Assembly (NCBI GenBank): GCA_026929865.2
Contig: CM049413.1
Coordinates: 15,124,501-15,188,500, forward strand
DNA: 64,000 bases
Source of the DNA: Hyperoplus lanceolatus
Taxonomy: Eukaryota; Chordata; Actinopteri; Uranoscopiformes; Ammodytidae
Reading direction: 5' to 3'
Shown: piece after piece, positions 39,978 to 52,414 of the stretch
Numbering within the stretch: position 1 is the first letter of the stretch
How the letters are laid out: every line of letters starts with the position of its first letter
The notes under the pieces: model-generated
Told to the model about the DNA's origin: nothing
Seen by the model: the letters and a program-made list of their open reading frames with translations, nothing else
The model's database searches: none
Program-made: the position numbers and the translations under genes

Positions 39978-40180
39978 CAGCGTTGGGGAAAATACTTTGA
40001 AGGCATAGCTTAACAAACTACCAATTACTTCACACTGTAAGACGTTGAACAATATGGCAAAGCAACCCTAAAGGGAGAAATCTAGTTTGGTTACTTAGAA
40101 AAATTAGTACAAACTATTCAGTTAAAAAATATCAAATTGACAATGTACAAGTGACATGAAATTAGGAAAATTATTATACA
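39978..40180 (+). mobile_element. Possible MITE remnant (CAGCGTTGGGGAAAATACTT end)
   Basis: The start CAGCGTTGGGGAAAATACTT, followed by AACAAACTACCAATTACTTC, resembles the beginning of a common fish MITE with an end of the CAGTGTTGGGGAAAGTTACTTT type. The other end was not found; the right limit is approximate. This is a low-confidence family match by recollection. Confidence 0.35.
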
Positions 40181-40187
40181 ACAAATA

Positions 40188-40500
40188 GGTAACACTTTAC
40201 AATAAGGGTACATTAATGAACTGTTACTTAATGCTTAATTAAGGCTTAATAAGCATTTACTAAGCATTACCTAACTGTTAATAAACACTTAGTAAATGCT
40301 TAATAAACATAAACTAAGCATTAACTAACTTTTATGCTTAGTTTATGCTCAACTAAGCATTAGTTAACAAAGCATTAACTTAACGCAAATAACTAAGCAT
40401 TAACACTTACTGAATGCTTAATAGGATTTACTACGCATTAACTAACAATTAATAGCATTAACAAACAGTTTATTAATGTACCCTTATTGTAAGGTATTTA
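40188..40500. mobile_element. MITE with GGTAACACTTTACAATAAGG ends
   Basis: The element is about 313 bp. The left end reads GGTAACACTTTACAATAAGG then GTACATTAATGAACTGTT, and the right end AACAGTTTATTAATGTACCC then TTATTGTAAGG is its near-complement. The interior is a degenerate series of GCTTAATAAGCATT/AACTAAGCATTA units, giving an AT-rich quasi-palindrome. This end sequence is widespread in teleost genomes, known from recollection. The right outermost bases are decayed and no clear target duplication was found, so the superfamily is left open. Confidence 0.7.
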
Positions 40501-43500
40501 AATGTTTGTAGTTTTCAGTACTATACAAAAAAATACAAAAACAAATCTAGTGTAATAATGTAGTTGTACTACCAGCATGATATTGCAAAACATACTTAAA
40601 CTAATAGTCTTCATTACATGTAGTGCACCACTCCTCAACACTGGTAATGGTGTCAAATGGCGCACAAAGCGCTTATTAAAAAGGTGTCATGAATCACTTG
40701 GATGCTGTGATTGTCCCAACTGTCTGTGTTGAATATAGGCTCAGTTTCAGTGAGACTGGCACAGCACCAATGATCCATGCCCGTTCCCCATTCATCTTCG
40801 CCTGCTCGCTCTGTGTACGGAATGCCACAAATGACAGCCCTGGTGGATTCACACTGCTCTAATCCTCGGCAGAACTGTGAGGGGTTATACGAGGAACCCT
40901 GCCAGTTACCTTGGGGGGGGGGGGGGGGGCAAATGATCTCTCTCCGACCTACCCCTACTACTAACCCCAGTGGTCGTAACGCAATGGGAAGAGATCTGTC
41001 TCAGCTTATTATTACTTCCCACCTCCCACCAGTGAGCAGAGAAGATGAATCATACCTGTCAATCCTTCTCCCCGTTGCAGGGAGGCCATGTTTGTTTATA
41101 TTGATCGGCAGCATATGTGGCACAGCTGTTGCCGTCGGATGGCTGGTGCTGCTGACGGTGGTTTGTTCACGCTTTCCCCTTGGCAACAGTACAGTTGGCA
41201 GGCTAGACAACAAGCAGTGCGCACTCGACTAATCAATACAAACAATGAAGCAGCAGATCAAGAATAATGTCGGAGCACACGGAAATGGGGGAGACGCAGA
41301 AGCTTTTGATCATTTGCTGCTTAAGAAGGATTTTGTTTTGGTATCTAGTTAAATGTTGTTTTTATATGATGCTTAACTATTCTTCGTGTTATTCTTTCTT
41401 TGTGTGTGAAAAAATAAATACCAACAATGAATACATGGTCAATTATTTTTAAATTATTTTGAAATATGAAGTCAGATTATTATCTGTAGATTGTTAGTAC
41501 AACCAAAATCGTGTTCCCTTTCATGTCTTCACCCCCACCAATCTTATATATTATATTGGTATATTTGATAATCAGATGATAAAATATCCAAAAATGTATA
41601 CAGGTGGGTATATGATGGTATGTGGAACAGGACGAGTGCCGGAGATCAGTGGTGCATTCTTGGCTAATACTTTGCAAGAGGCTTCAACTAACTATAGAAA
41701 TACATTCTTATGTGATTGTGTGAAATTGTAAGTGCAAGTGTAGGAAATGGGGCAAATTACTCAAGGTAGCAGCATCTGGCAATGATTAGTGGCCATTAAT
41801 TGGTGTTAACTGGTGCTACTAGTGTTTACAGAGTTGAAGGATAATTAGCTTGGGGTCAACTCAGGGCTGGAATTAACACATCAAAACTCTGCAGCTGTCT
41901 CATGACAACTAGGCCAAGTAATGGTGGGGTTTACCGAATTTTGTCGGCAGGGTTTGGTGTGGGTTGGTGTGGAAGGTTTTGTGTGTTTGTGTGTCATGTG
42001 GATTACAGCGGGTACATTACTGGGTGTGTACGGCAGTAATGGTGTGTGTCTGTGTATATGTAAGAGTGTGTTTGCGATATAGAGAACATTTAAAAAAAAT
42101 GTGGCTGTCCCTGGTGTGGATCGCCACCAGCCGACATGAATTAAGCACCTCAAGAATAGCTCTCAGCAGGGACCGGACCTGACTTGCCAGAGTAAACAGT
42201 GAAAAAGAAATACTCTACACTAGTCAGCCAGACTGCACTGTGTCCACGGGGCGACCTATAGTAGAGATCCAGCTGCAGCACCTGCATAAACACTCAAAGT
42301 TAGTGTGGGCAGCCATTGCACACAGCTGGGGACATAGGAAAGCACTGTGTTGGGGAGAATGAGAAGTACACATTGCTCTCGGATTGGAGTTGTTTTCTGG
42401 AAAGCGGATGCACCAACAGCCCCCAAATGGTTAGAGATGTTCATTTAACTAAACATGGATGAGGAAGATAGGAATAGTAATGCAGCCTATCGTCCCTGGT
42501 GTTGGTAAAAAGTGATCCGAATACAATATCGGACAACTAGCAACCACTTTGTGACTGACCACCAGCTTCTTAGCCATGACCCTATTCTCACTTCAGTTGC
42601 TATGCCTATCTATGCCTATTTATTTTTATTTATATATTTTTGTTGTTTTTGAAACTATGAAAAAATGACCCAATCTGAGATTATCGAATTGCTGGCATGA
42701 GTGACTCTACTCCTGCTAGTGAAACTTTTGCCCTACGATTTGGTTGAACAACTGGTTTTGATGGACTTATTTAAAAAAATGGGAACCCTATAAAAGGAAA
42801 CATAAAAATATGCAGTTGATATTTAATATAAAATTATACTAAATTATATTCATATCTCATGTATACTATTCTCCTCATGTCTCTTCTAACAGCTGCATAT
42901 GACAAAGGAATGTCTGCAATGATAGTCCTGTCATCCATCCAAACTCTCTCACACACACACACTCACTGAACAAAAACTGCATGTGTTGTGGATGAGGGAA
43001 CATCTGATGTGGTGTACGCGTTTAAAACACAGGATCCAGGATGCTGTTCATGATGATTAAACAAAATATATGGTCAAGGTCATACTGATACATTAAATGA
43101 CTTTAAACTTAATTGATGCATTCTTTAGCTCTTTCATACAACATGGTAAACTCAGGAATCTATTCAATGAAATCAGATCAAAAATGAGATCAGTTACTTA
43201 GAGCAGTCATATAAAGTCATCATTTAAGGAGAAAATCCCCCAATAACTCACATCCATATGTTTCCTTTATTTTTGCCGGTGTTTGGTAGGGAGACAACAA
43301 GGAAGTCACATGGCTGAAGGGCCAACCTATATAGCCTTGGGGGGTGTGGCCAACTCATTGAGTGACAGGTCATGCAGGTAGATTGGCTTGGCTCACTGGA
43401 GGATAACTCCCAGAGTTGCTATTCTCAGGATAATGACTGGAGCAAAACGGGACCAAATCCATTGTACGATAACTTATCTCTCTAGGTCTGAGACTTTTTT

Positions 43501-45834
43501 TCCCCTTATATGATGATGCCTTGCGTTTCATAAACCCCTAAATTCATTTGACGCTGTATCTGTGCTGATACAGTTTCCCCGTCAATGAGAGGGAACTCTG
43601 GGGCTGGGAGATAGAGAGGGGAAGAGAATTCACCGCACACTGCAGGCATAGCGGGAACGACCGAGATAAGAATATTAAACAGGAGAAAGAATTTTGGCTT
43701 CTCCTCCAAACCAATAATAAAAATGAGGGTGGAAATGGAACACATCAGTCTCTAAGAATTCATGACACATTTTATAGGTGTGAGTGTTCTGCGTATTTCT
43801 GTATGTGAGATGAGTGTCTGCTTTATGTCGTATGAGAGTGGATTGTTATACAAAGTATAATGGAATACTATTTAAATTTTTAATAAAATAAATAACCTAT
43901 TTTGATTGTGATTTTGAATCTTAAACCTCAATTCTCGTGTCTGAAGGCCGCAGCTATTAGTTGATTTACAGTATATAAAGACAGTGCAATTTATGAGGAA
44001 ATCATTTCCTAAGTTGCCATACCTCAGAATTGATACTACAGTCTGACAGAGTGTGAATAAAATAGTGTTAGATATGTCATACAAATATGGTATGTTGGCC
44101 TTGAACCCAATTTTAAAAACGGGTCTATTATCTGCAGTTAACAACATGATAAAGAGGTGGATTAAGGTGAATATCCACTTGATACATCTTATGGATTGTT
44201 GATCTCTACCTTGCTTTGAAACATTCAAATACACAAATGTAGAAAGAGAATCCCGATGACGACTGCATATTGCCAAAGATTATGTAGACACGTCTTCATT
44301 GCTGCATGTAGGAGGAGGAGGCGATGGCGGCAGAGCTGCCATTTAGCCTGCCAGTGGCCCCAGGGGATTCTTCTTCTCTTGCATTCTTTTTAATGTCTGG
44401 CAATTAAAGGCCGTCTAACTGCCTGAGAGAAGGATAGATGGAGAGCGAGAGGAACAGAAGGAGGGTGACTGAGTGTAAATGAGTGAAGTTCAAAGAGACG
44501 GGGAGGGAGAAAAGGAAAATAAATATGACATACACACAAAAATAGATCTTGAAAAAAGAAACGTTCATGTCAGCAAAACTGCCAACGCTTAACTCTATTT
44601 GATGCCGTCTCTGCAGTGTGGTCACTTAAATCAGCAGCCATTTGTTCAGCTGAAATTTGTTTAATTTAACAAGGGGTACTCAGTCATTGTTTTTCTTCAC
44701 ACCAACAGGCCCTGAGGGAAAACCTCTCATCTCCTCTAAAGTGTTATCTATACATTACAGTGATGTGCACAGTCCATACACTTCAGCTGCTCATCAGGCA
44801 GATCCATCCTGCCTAGTTTCCATTGACAATAGCAGTTGATGCGAATGCTTTTCATATCTATCAATGTGACAGGCACAGCGTGTTGGTTTGTTTCACTCAA
44901 CGGGAGAAATTAATCACTCACATTCAGCATAACAAGAGAACATTTGAGCTCTGCATTAACTACACTCATGCTGGTTTTGATGGCCAGCAGCCTTTTTATT
45001 GATACTATTTGTTAACAGTTCTGGGCTTGGGCTTGCACATGTGTAAGCATGTGTGTTTTATAGGTATGTAAAAGTTGACTGGCAGGCCTTACGTGTACAT
45101 TTATTTAATTCAAGTGTCAAACTTATGAAAGCGGAATATGCAGCACAATTTTCTGATTTGTGACCAAAATATCACTGCCGAGAAATATAATTCCAATTCT
45201 TGTTCCCCCCATCAAGGGTCTGTGTAAAAGTGCACACTATCATTGACAGAGTCGTATAAAGTGAGGCATAATGCGGGCACATTATAAGCAGATTACATCT
45301 ATTAGTTACTGCTGTGCTGCATGCAAATGGCATGCCCATGGGAAAGCAGAAAATCATTTTAGACTTCAATAAGTTACAAGCGGTGGCAAGTCTAGCCATA
45401 ATCTGCACAGTGCCCCAGGCAGTAATGAGGCTGGGTGCAATTAAGGGGAAATAAAATTATACACAGCAAACAAAGAAAACATGTGAAAAGACTGATGAAA
45501 GAGAAAAGAACATCGCACGCAGAGTGAGATTGCCTCGTCTTTGATGAGGTCGGCTGTTGCTTCCTTTAATGGTAGCAGCATAATGCTACTGTTCAACAAG
45601 GATAACTATGCCATTTCTTGTAATCTGACAAGGCAAGAATGACTTAATGAGAACGTGTCGTAATAACTAATAACTATATGACTTTTGAATTGCTAGAACT
45701 TACGTCTTTGTCACATTTAGGTCAATTTGAATGAATATGTAAGGATGCAGGAATCATTCCATGTAATCATCCTTGTGCACAAGGTCTTTGTGATGATCTT
45801 TTGCAATGGTGGACAAGGTCTTCAATATGCCAAA
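40501..45834. other. Intergenic, no gene confidently seen
   Basis: No exon recognised. The 151-residue frame at 40777-41232 crosses a G run, so it is not trusted. A 14-bp palindrome CCTTGTGCACAAGG lies at 45771-45784. Confidence 0.55.
40913..40929. repeat. Homopolymer G, 17 bp
   Basis: G run inside the chance frame at 40777-41232. Confidence 0.9.
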
Positions 45835-46180
45835 GTTAAAAGAGCAGTAAGACTAATTGAAATGTCCACTTGCAGGTAAAAGTCCTGCATTCAAAATGTA
45901 CCAAAGTAAAGGTGTGAGTATTGTGAAAAGATTGTGCTTTCGGCATCAAAAATAAAAGCACTCATTTTGTAGAATGCTCCTTGTCGGTGTTATATCATTA
46001 TATTATAGGTAATTTGATTGATGTCTTTGTATACAAACAGTGCTCTCATGTTATGGTTGCTTTGTGAGTAAAACAAGGATCTTAAAATTAATCAGTAACT
46101 TCATCTGTCAGGTAGTGCAGTAACAATCACATACTTTCCTCTGAAATTTAGTGGAGCTGAAGTATAATGGAGAGAGTCCT
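45835..46180 (+). mobile_element. Decayed percomorph hAT-type MITE remnant, second copy
   Basis: Phrases AGGTAAAAGTCCTGCATTCA, AAAATGTACCAAAGTAAAGG, AAAAATAAAAGCACTCATTT, GTAGAATGCTCCTTGT, TATATCATTATATTATAGG and CTTTCCTCTGAAATTTAGTG, then GGAGCTGAAGTATAATGG, appear in the order known for the same MITE family as at 37190. Both outer ends are missing. It abuts the TA microsatellite at 46198 and lies just upstream of the triqk promoter. Confidence 0.6.
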
Positions 46181-46196
46181 ACAAAGGACTACAAAG

Positions 46197-46197
<1 letters not shown>

Positions 46198-46231
<34 letters not shown>

Positions 46232-46238
46232 ATATATA
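46198..46238. repeat. (TA)n microsatellite
   Basis: TA repeat with one TT phase change, about 200 bp before the triqk promoter. Confidence 0.95.
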
Positions 46239-46439
46239 CATACATTCTATTTATATTAATACATATTTTACAATATTTGATTTTGTGTGATATTATAGTA
46301 TATGATATGATATTATATTAATTTAAGAACTATCAATTTGTCTCGTTTTTTTAAATAGATAAAAATATATAAATATGAATGTAATATATCCTACAGCTTT
46401 TGTTGGGATCCAGGAGGTTTTGCGTCTTTGTAATACGTG

Positions 46440-46610
46440 GGAGTGTCTCATGGAATGAGTCTGTCCCCACAAAACAACTCGTCACGTGCTCTTCCAATGT
46501 TTATGTCTAAACGCCCCGCCCTGTACTCGTGCTATTGGTCAACTCGACGAATAAGCGTCTCTCATTGGAGGAAGAGGGCTGTCTGTCAACATTGTTAATG
46601 CGTAAACCAG
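46440..46610 (+). promoter_or_regulatory. triqk: Candidate triqk promoter
   Basis: This short stretch is richer in CpG than its AT-rich surroundings and lies just upstream of a probable 5' non-coding exon. Visible elements are an E-box CACGTG (46483-46488), a GC box CGCCCCGCCC (46512-46521), and CCAAT boxes: CCAAT on the plus strand near 46494 and reverse-complement ATTGG near 46533 and 46564. No TATA box is evident, which fits a broadly expressed TATA-less gene. The transcription start is not fixed by the sequence; it is inferred to lie at about 46560-46620. Calling this the triqk promoter rests on its position upstream of the coding exons on the same strand. Confidence 0.55.
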
Positions 46611-46770
46611 GAACTGGGAATTTGAGAAGTGGTGTGCTGGCATTCTGGAGAAATTTGGACCAAAGTACGATAAATTAGTCAGTTGCGTCTTTACGCCTGA
46701 CCGCAGCCGGGCGTTTTGTAGGCGAATAATTCCTCTGCTGAGCGACATATTCTCTCCATAAACAGAAACT
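46600..46770 (+). other. triqk: Probable non-coding exon 1 of triqk (5' UTR)
   Basis: The stretch downstream of the GC and CCAAT boxes ends in a good splice donor: AAACT followed by GTGAGTAT, with the GT at 46771-46772. No long frame opens here. The next supported exon carries an in-frame stop just before its ATG, so a non-coding leader exon is expected. The left edge is only approximate. TRIQK orthologues are known to have non-coding leader exons. The assignment is inferred from position and splice signal and would need a transcript to confirm. Confidence 0.5.
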
Positions 46771-47227
46771 GTGAGTATCTATGTTAGTGCAATGAATGAA
46801 ATTCTGCTTCTGGACAATAGCATGTCCACTTGGGTGTTGACGTTCGAGATGAATGATATATCAATTTTTTTATAAGCTAACAGAAGCTCTGCCAAATTGC
46901 AAGCTTGACTTTGTTATCCATGTTCGGGCTTTATAGGGAGAGAGAGCGAGAGAGAGAGAGAGACAAAGTGTAAATGCATGCATATGCAAATAATGGGATG
47001 CAGTAGGTAATATTCCACAATGCTTGTATAGCTGTACTTTTGAATCACCGTGCTATGTTAGTACATAATCATTGTAAATAATGAGCATGTACTTACACTC
47101 AAAGTTCACATTTGATCAGGTCCGCTAATGCTAATTCACCTTATCTAAAATAAAACCTGCCTTTTTTAACAGTTATTATGTAAATTTCTCTTTTTTGAAA
47201 CTGTGTTGTATATAATGAGTCAGAGGC

Positions 47228-47258
47228 AAATATGTGTTACAAAGTGTAACACATATTT
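47228..47258. repeat. Perfect 14-bp hairpin in triqk intron 1
   Basis: AAATATGTGTTACA and its exact complement TGTAACACATATTT are separated by AAG. It lies 30 bp before a second hairpin (47288-47312). No function can be assigned. Confidence 0.8.
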
Positions 47259-47287
47259 TTTAATATCGAAAGGTACAATTTGTCATC

Positions 47288-47312
47288 ACCAACAGGAGCA
47301 TTTCCTGTTGGT
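47288..47312. repeat. Perfect 10-bp hairpin in triqk intron 1
   Basis: ACCAACAGGA and its complement TCCTGTTGGT are separated by GCATT. It pairs in position with the hairpin at 47228-47258. Confidence 0.75.
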
Positions 47313-48035
47313 ATACCTAGATTTTGAGTCTGCACATGCCTCACTATGTCTTACCACCCCACTGTTTAAATTGCAATACATGCTGCAACACATTTGCTAA
47401 CATTTCATATTGGAATGACTCCAGGTTGTGACAGAGGCTTCCAACGCATTTGTTTAAATATAATATTGTGATGTCCCTGCACAAAAACAACATAGCCGGT
47501 AAATCTGAGAGCCTACTGTGTCTCAACTGTAAACATTACATTTGGACAATTACCTCTCTCTCTCTCTCTCCCTTTTGTCCTCCTCTCGCTTCCTTATAAT
47601 CGGCTGACTCTGGTTTCCAACCGCCGGAGAACAATGGCCGTGCATACATACTCCTTCGCTGCCGGCACACTAACACCGTTGAAAATGTAGCTGAAAGCAG
47701 CGTTTTAGTATTAGGGTAAAACTCTGGTCTCCCAAGGCAGCAGTCATCCCATGAGAAGGTATCAGTCAGCACAAGCAGTCGGCTACGCTCCTTGAACATG
47801 ATAATTCGGTCTCTTTCCTCTATTCCCCTGCCTGCACCTCTAGACTCTTCACCACTGTTGTTATTCTACGCTGCACATAGGCACATATCTACTCTATTTC
47901 TCTCACTTTCTGTCACACTTAAACATTCTTTGATATTAATTATTATTTGGCAAAGCATTCCGTACTTGAGTATCATCACAGAGCACAGGCCTGCCCCTCC
48001 GCGCTTTCCCACTATTTTAAACAAAAAGGCTACAA

Positions 48036-48064
48036 TATTGATTGATTGATTGATTGATTGATTG
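48036..48064. repeat. (ATTG)n tetranucleotide repeat
   Basis: Seven or so ATTG units in triqk intron 1. Confidence 0.95.
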
Positions 48065-48132
48065 CATTGTGTAGTTTGTTGTGTGAGAGCCTGTTTTGAA
48101 TTTACAGCAGAGTGAGAAACAAATACGGACGG

Positions 48133-48133
<1 letters not shown>

Positions 48134-48195
<62 letters not shown>
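48134..48195. repeat. (CA)n microsatellite
   Basis: Pure CA repeat in triqk intron 1. Confidence 0.95.
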
Positions 48196-48197
<2 letters not shown>

Positions 48198-48800
48198 AGT
48201 AAAGCGTTGTACAGGCGTAGTCATCTCTCGTGACTGTACATCTATATACAGTACGTGCTTGCTTTGACATAAAGGCACAGCCCTGTTCACTGGCAATTTC
48301 TCTGTCACACAAGCATAAACCGACATGTTCATAGTTACATGTTAGGCCTTAAGGATACTGTTTGTATTATTTATTCTTCATTATTATTTTTTTATATCTT
48401 CCCTGTGAGCTGTCAGGGTAATCAAAGAGAGCTCACGGTGTGAAGAGAAATGATGTTGGGACTAAATGAGATAGGAAGTGCAAATACTGGGGAACGTAAC
48501 ACACATGGAAGGTGGTGAGAACTAATTGAATTATGTCTAGCAGATGTACGGCAAAGATAAACCATCTGCCTAATCAAACATGACTATTCTTCTCTATATA
48601 CCATTGTGTATATTAACTTGAATCTTTCATGCAGATTTCACGAGTAATCTCACGATACCCCAGCAGCAGGACTGGAGCTATATCCCTATTTGATTATACT
48701 AAATGATCAGGTGTATCACTGAGACTGATTCGCTGTAAAATTCTCTCACTCACAAACTTGTTTTTCTTCACATTTCTTCTTGTTAGGCTGAGGACGCAGA

Positions 48801-48861
48801 ATGGGGAAGAAGGACGCCAGTATGACCAACCTACCAGTGGATCAGTACCGAAAACAGATTG
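48801..48861 (+). CDS. triqk: triqk coding exon 1 (start codon; residues 1-20 plus first base of codon 21)
   Basis: This is the first coding exon of triple QxxK/R motif-containing protein, a small single-pass protein reported at the endoplasmic reticulum and conserved among vertebrates; its molecular role is poorly known. The exon encodes MGKKDASMTNLPVDQYRKQI, closely matching the start of vertebrate TRIQK, including the LPVDQYRKQIG block. Two of the three diagnostic motifs begin here: Q15-Y-R-K18 and Q19-I-G-K22. The exon itself begins at 48787 after the acceptor TTCTTGTTAG. An in-frame TGA at 48789-48791 precedes the ATG, and the start has A at -3 and G at +4, so this start is firm. The donor is G|GTGAGT at 48862, splitting the Gly21 codon after its first base. 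The exon lacks repeats and keeps its frame. The family assignment is from recognised protein sequence. Confidence 0.95.
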
Positions 48862-50885
48862 GTGAGTCTTCATTCACGTTTAATCAATTTGTTGCTCAAT
48901 GGTAAATTCCCTATTGCAATCAAACCGAGTTACAGTATTTTTTTTAAATAGTTTTTATCATTTGATAACAAATGATTGATTGTTTAATCAAAAAGAAAAT
49001 CGTTATATTAACTGACAATTAAAGCAACAATTTCTGTAAATGATATCATGAGGCTTTTTGACAGTTGAGATCGGTCTTTGTCTTTCAACATTAAACACAA
49101 TACAGAATGCTTGATGTGGTCCAGCTTTACTGCAGCACAGTAATCAACTTGGTGTTTCTCTCATAAAAACAAACTAATGTCCCACTTAATGACTCACACA
49201 TGATATTGTGTTGCAGTGAGTAATACTGTGGTAGTTTCACAGATATCCCGAAGTGCCTAACGAGGGCCCGACTCTTTGGAAGAAGCGTTATCAATGTTGG
49301 CTTCGCAAAAATGGCATAATTTCTTTATTTTACGGCACGGAAACTTTTCTAATTTGTAATTGATTGAAAAGAAAACTTTACCAGACTCTAATGGCACATT
49401 ACTGACCAAAAGTGAATTCCACAATGAAAAAAACTGCTCTTTTTGAATTTGTCAGAAGCTTTTTTTTGTCAAAAACCGCAATAATCCTGCAGTATTTTGT
49501 TCCTGCATATTTCCCCTTTCATCACAAAGGCCTATGTTTTAGGCAATATGGTCGGTATCAATCAACATTTTGGTCCCCTTTTAGCTTGTGGTGGCTTGAA
49601 AATCACACAGCTCATAGCTTGTCTTTTTGTTTTTGTTTTCCTCTTATGGAGCAAAACCTTAAGGTGGCCAATGGCAAAGCTGGATAATTGTGAGCAGCTA
49701 TGACTGACGCAAACACAAAGGGGACGTCTGTTCTCCTTTTAGGCTTTAAGCTTTCACTTCAGATTCATAAGAGTGGCATATTGTGTACAGTAAATATGAA
49801 TATGATTTTTTTGATTTTTTTTGAATAAGTAGTCTTCTTCTCAGACTCAATACAAGGCACCAGTTAAGATGTTTGCACCAATGGAGTGAGACTATTGATT
49901 TAAGAGCATCACAAGATGTCCAAGTAGTAGGTTCTTTCCAATAGCAGTCCTCTTACAATTCATATTTCAGCTGAGACCACCTTAACATTTTTTACAATTT
50001 CTATGGTGACAGACGCCTACTACAGGTTGAATGCTGATTTTTTTGTTTTGTTTAAAACATCACAGCCTTTTAATGAAAAAAAATAAAATAAGGTTTGTTT
50101 ATTTATTATCAAATATTTGTAAAGTAATCCACCTTCCTCCTTGTAAAGATTGTGTCTCAGCCATGGCTTTGTTCTTGTTCACTGTGGATTGTCATCTGTT
50201 AGGCCCCGGTGATTCACATCCTCTGATTTCTCCTGGTTTTATTTTTCCTGGTGAAACTTTTTGTGTTCACAAGACGGTCTCTCAAGCTTGTTTAACTTAC
50301 ATTGCTATGAGGGCCGGGGTCTTATAAAGCAGAGGAATGGTTGTATACATAATTTACATAGTGGGATATAATTATTGGATTATCACGCCCATCGTGTCTG
50401 CTAATGTTTGAAACACAGCAGGTTCAAGAAATGAGATAGATGTAAAGCAACAATCTCCCTTCTCCAACCGTCATATCCCCTACCAGGGTTGCAGAAATGT
50501 TTATTTTTTACTTTCTTTTTGTCCTTGTTAGTTAGTGCTTTTTTTTCTCAGCACATCTCATCAATTTAAAAAGTATGTAACACAGGTGACATTTTGGTCA
50601 TATTTCGATGTGAGGGGCCCGGCCTACCAAACCCTCCATGTCTACCCCTTCCTCTTCTTTTCTGAAAAGAACGGGCATCAGGCAATTTCAGTAAACCACT
50701 GTTTAACAAAGAAAGGTTGAAAACAGAGAAGAGGTAGAAACATGTCACAGAGGAAAATGACATCTTCAAAGATAGCATAGGGCCCTGGTCTTTTGAGAGG
50801 TGGAACATGGTAATTTGATATGGTAATACGGCGGCTTTTTCATGGAAGACATTAGCAGTAGTCCAGGGATGGTTGTTGAGCTGTG

Positions 50886-50886
50886 C

Positions 50887-50920
<34 letters not shown>
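50886..50920. repeat. (CAT)n trinucleotide repeat
   Basis: Eleven or so CAT units in triqk intron 2. Confidence 0.95.
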
Positions 50921-51679
50921 GCTGCTGGAGTGCTTTTGTCATGTCAGGTGGCCATCAAGGGGCCACTGTTGACACTCTCTTTTTAAATACTATTATTAAT
51001 GCCCATTATAATTGGCCTGTGCCAAGCTCCGTTCAGGAGAGGTAAAGCTATAGTGTTCCTACATGGAAGTGCAAACTGGTCAAGTAATGATTGCTGCTGC
51101 TGCCTGCTGACTAAGGAGAATTGACTACACAAATGTTCATGTATAGAACAACAAAATATATGTAATAGCTTCAGAAGGCATCATTTTGAGTAAAATCAAA
51201 CCTACTAGATTGACATAATTTCCATAAATTGATACATCGGGGAAAAATCCCAAATCTATAACTATGTAATAATAATACATGTTTTCTCTTGTCTTGATAT
51301 AACATATAATAACTTATAATAATGTTGTTTTGTGTGCTTTTACTCTAAATCTTACATGGGTTGCTTGATTTTGCCTCCACTCTCCTCGCCTCACAGCCTA
51401 CAGAGGAAAAAGCCTAAACATCTCCCATGTGTCCTTCTGCTCCACTTCCATGTGTACTGGGAGACGCCGGCGATCCGCACCATAAGTTGACTATTTGGCC
51501 GCTGTGCCACACAATCAAAGCAAAGTATACAGGACGAACTGTCAGACACGCTGTCAGTGTGTTGGCTGATTTGTCCCAGGGCTCTCAGAGAGCACCGGAC
51601 AGTGTTATGTTCTGTCTGTCCAAATCACCCCATCACTCTGCATGGTGTGGATATGCAAGATGGCTAGTCCCCACAGGTG

Positions 51680-51810
<131 letters not shown>

Positions 51811-52304
51811 AATAAACAGTGTTAATGTTAGCATCTGTAAATATTATTTCTGCAATTCAAACACGTGACACGCTACATGCTCATTAGTCTGCTGCATGTG
51901 TTTTATTGATATTCAATTAGGGATGGAAAGTAGTTTTGGTTAATGATGTTCACATGCACTGAAGTTTAAAATTTGCTGTGTATGTTTAAACAAATGCAGA
52001 TGAGAAGTGTTTTTTGCACATTATTTACATTCAATGGGTCAGTAATGCAGTTTTGAGGAGCAACATGTTTTTGCAGAGGCTGATATTGGTTTTGAACATT
52101 TGAGTGACATATGGAAAAATGTACAGAGATAAACAAGAAAGCAGCAACTCTGGGACACAGTTAATGCCACAAAGTGGGCGTCTCTGGTGGGTTGACTCTT
52201 TATTTACTGGTAAAGGTAAATTCAAATGACGAAGCAGCTGTCTTTTATTACATGAGGCATGACTGAAATTTAAATACATTATACAGCTGTATGAAGTTAG
52301 GATC

Positions 52305-52414
52305 TAGCCTGGTGCTACCAGACCATCGTACTTCATTTCATTTGTACAGAACACTTTGTACTGAAGGGAAAATTAAATTTGGCCGGAAGTAGGTGGGCGG
52401 GCGGAGCCAGGCTA
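52305..52414. mobile_element. Short MITE, TAGCCTGG...CCAGGCTA ends
   Basis: The element is 110 bp, bounded by TAGCCTGG and CCAGGCTA, with an exact 9-bp target duplication GTTAGGATC (52296-52304 and 52415-52423). Both ends match the 616-bp element at 54337-54952: CAGACCATCGTACTTCATTT on the left, and CTGAAGGGAAAATTAAATTT with GCGGGCGGAGCCAGGCTA on the right. It is therefore an internal deletion derivative of that family. A 9-bp duplication is typical of Mutator-like elements; that class is inferred. Confidence 0.82.

Larger units (their letters stand above)
46771..48786 (+). other. triqk: Intron 1 of triqk
   Basis: The intron is about 2.0 kb, bounded by GTGAGT at 46771 and a pyrimidine-rich acceptor ending TTCTTGTTAG at 48786. 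It holds a purine (GA) tract near 46937-46963, two perfect hairpins (47228-47258 and 47288-47312), an ATTG tetranucleotide repeat and a CA microsatellite. No coding sequence was seen. Confidence 0.5.

Noticed and set aside
40777..41232. 151-residue frame
   Set aside because: Reading frame passes through a 17-bp G run of unreliable length and shows no conserved motif.
49412..49703. Frames of 68-91 residues in triqk intron 2
   Set aside because: No family resemblance and no splice sites matching the triqk phases.
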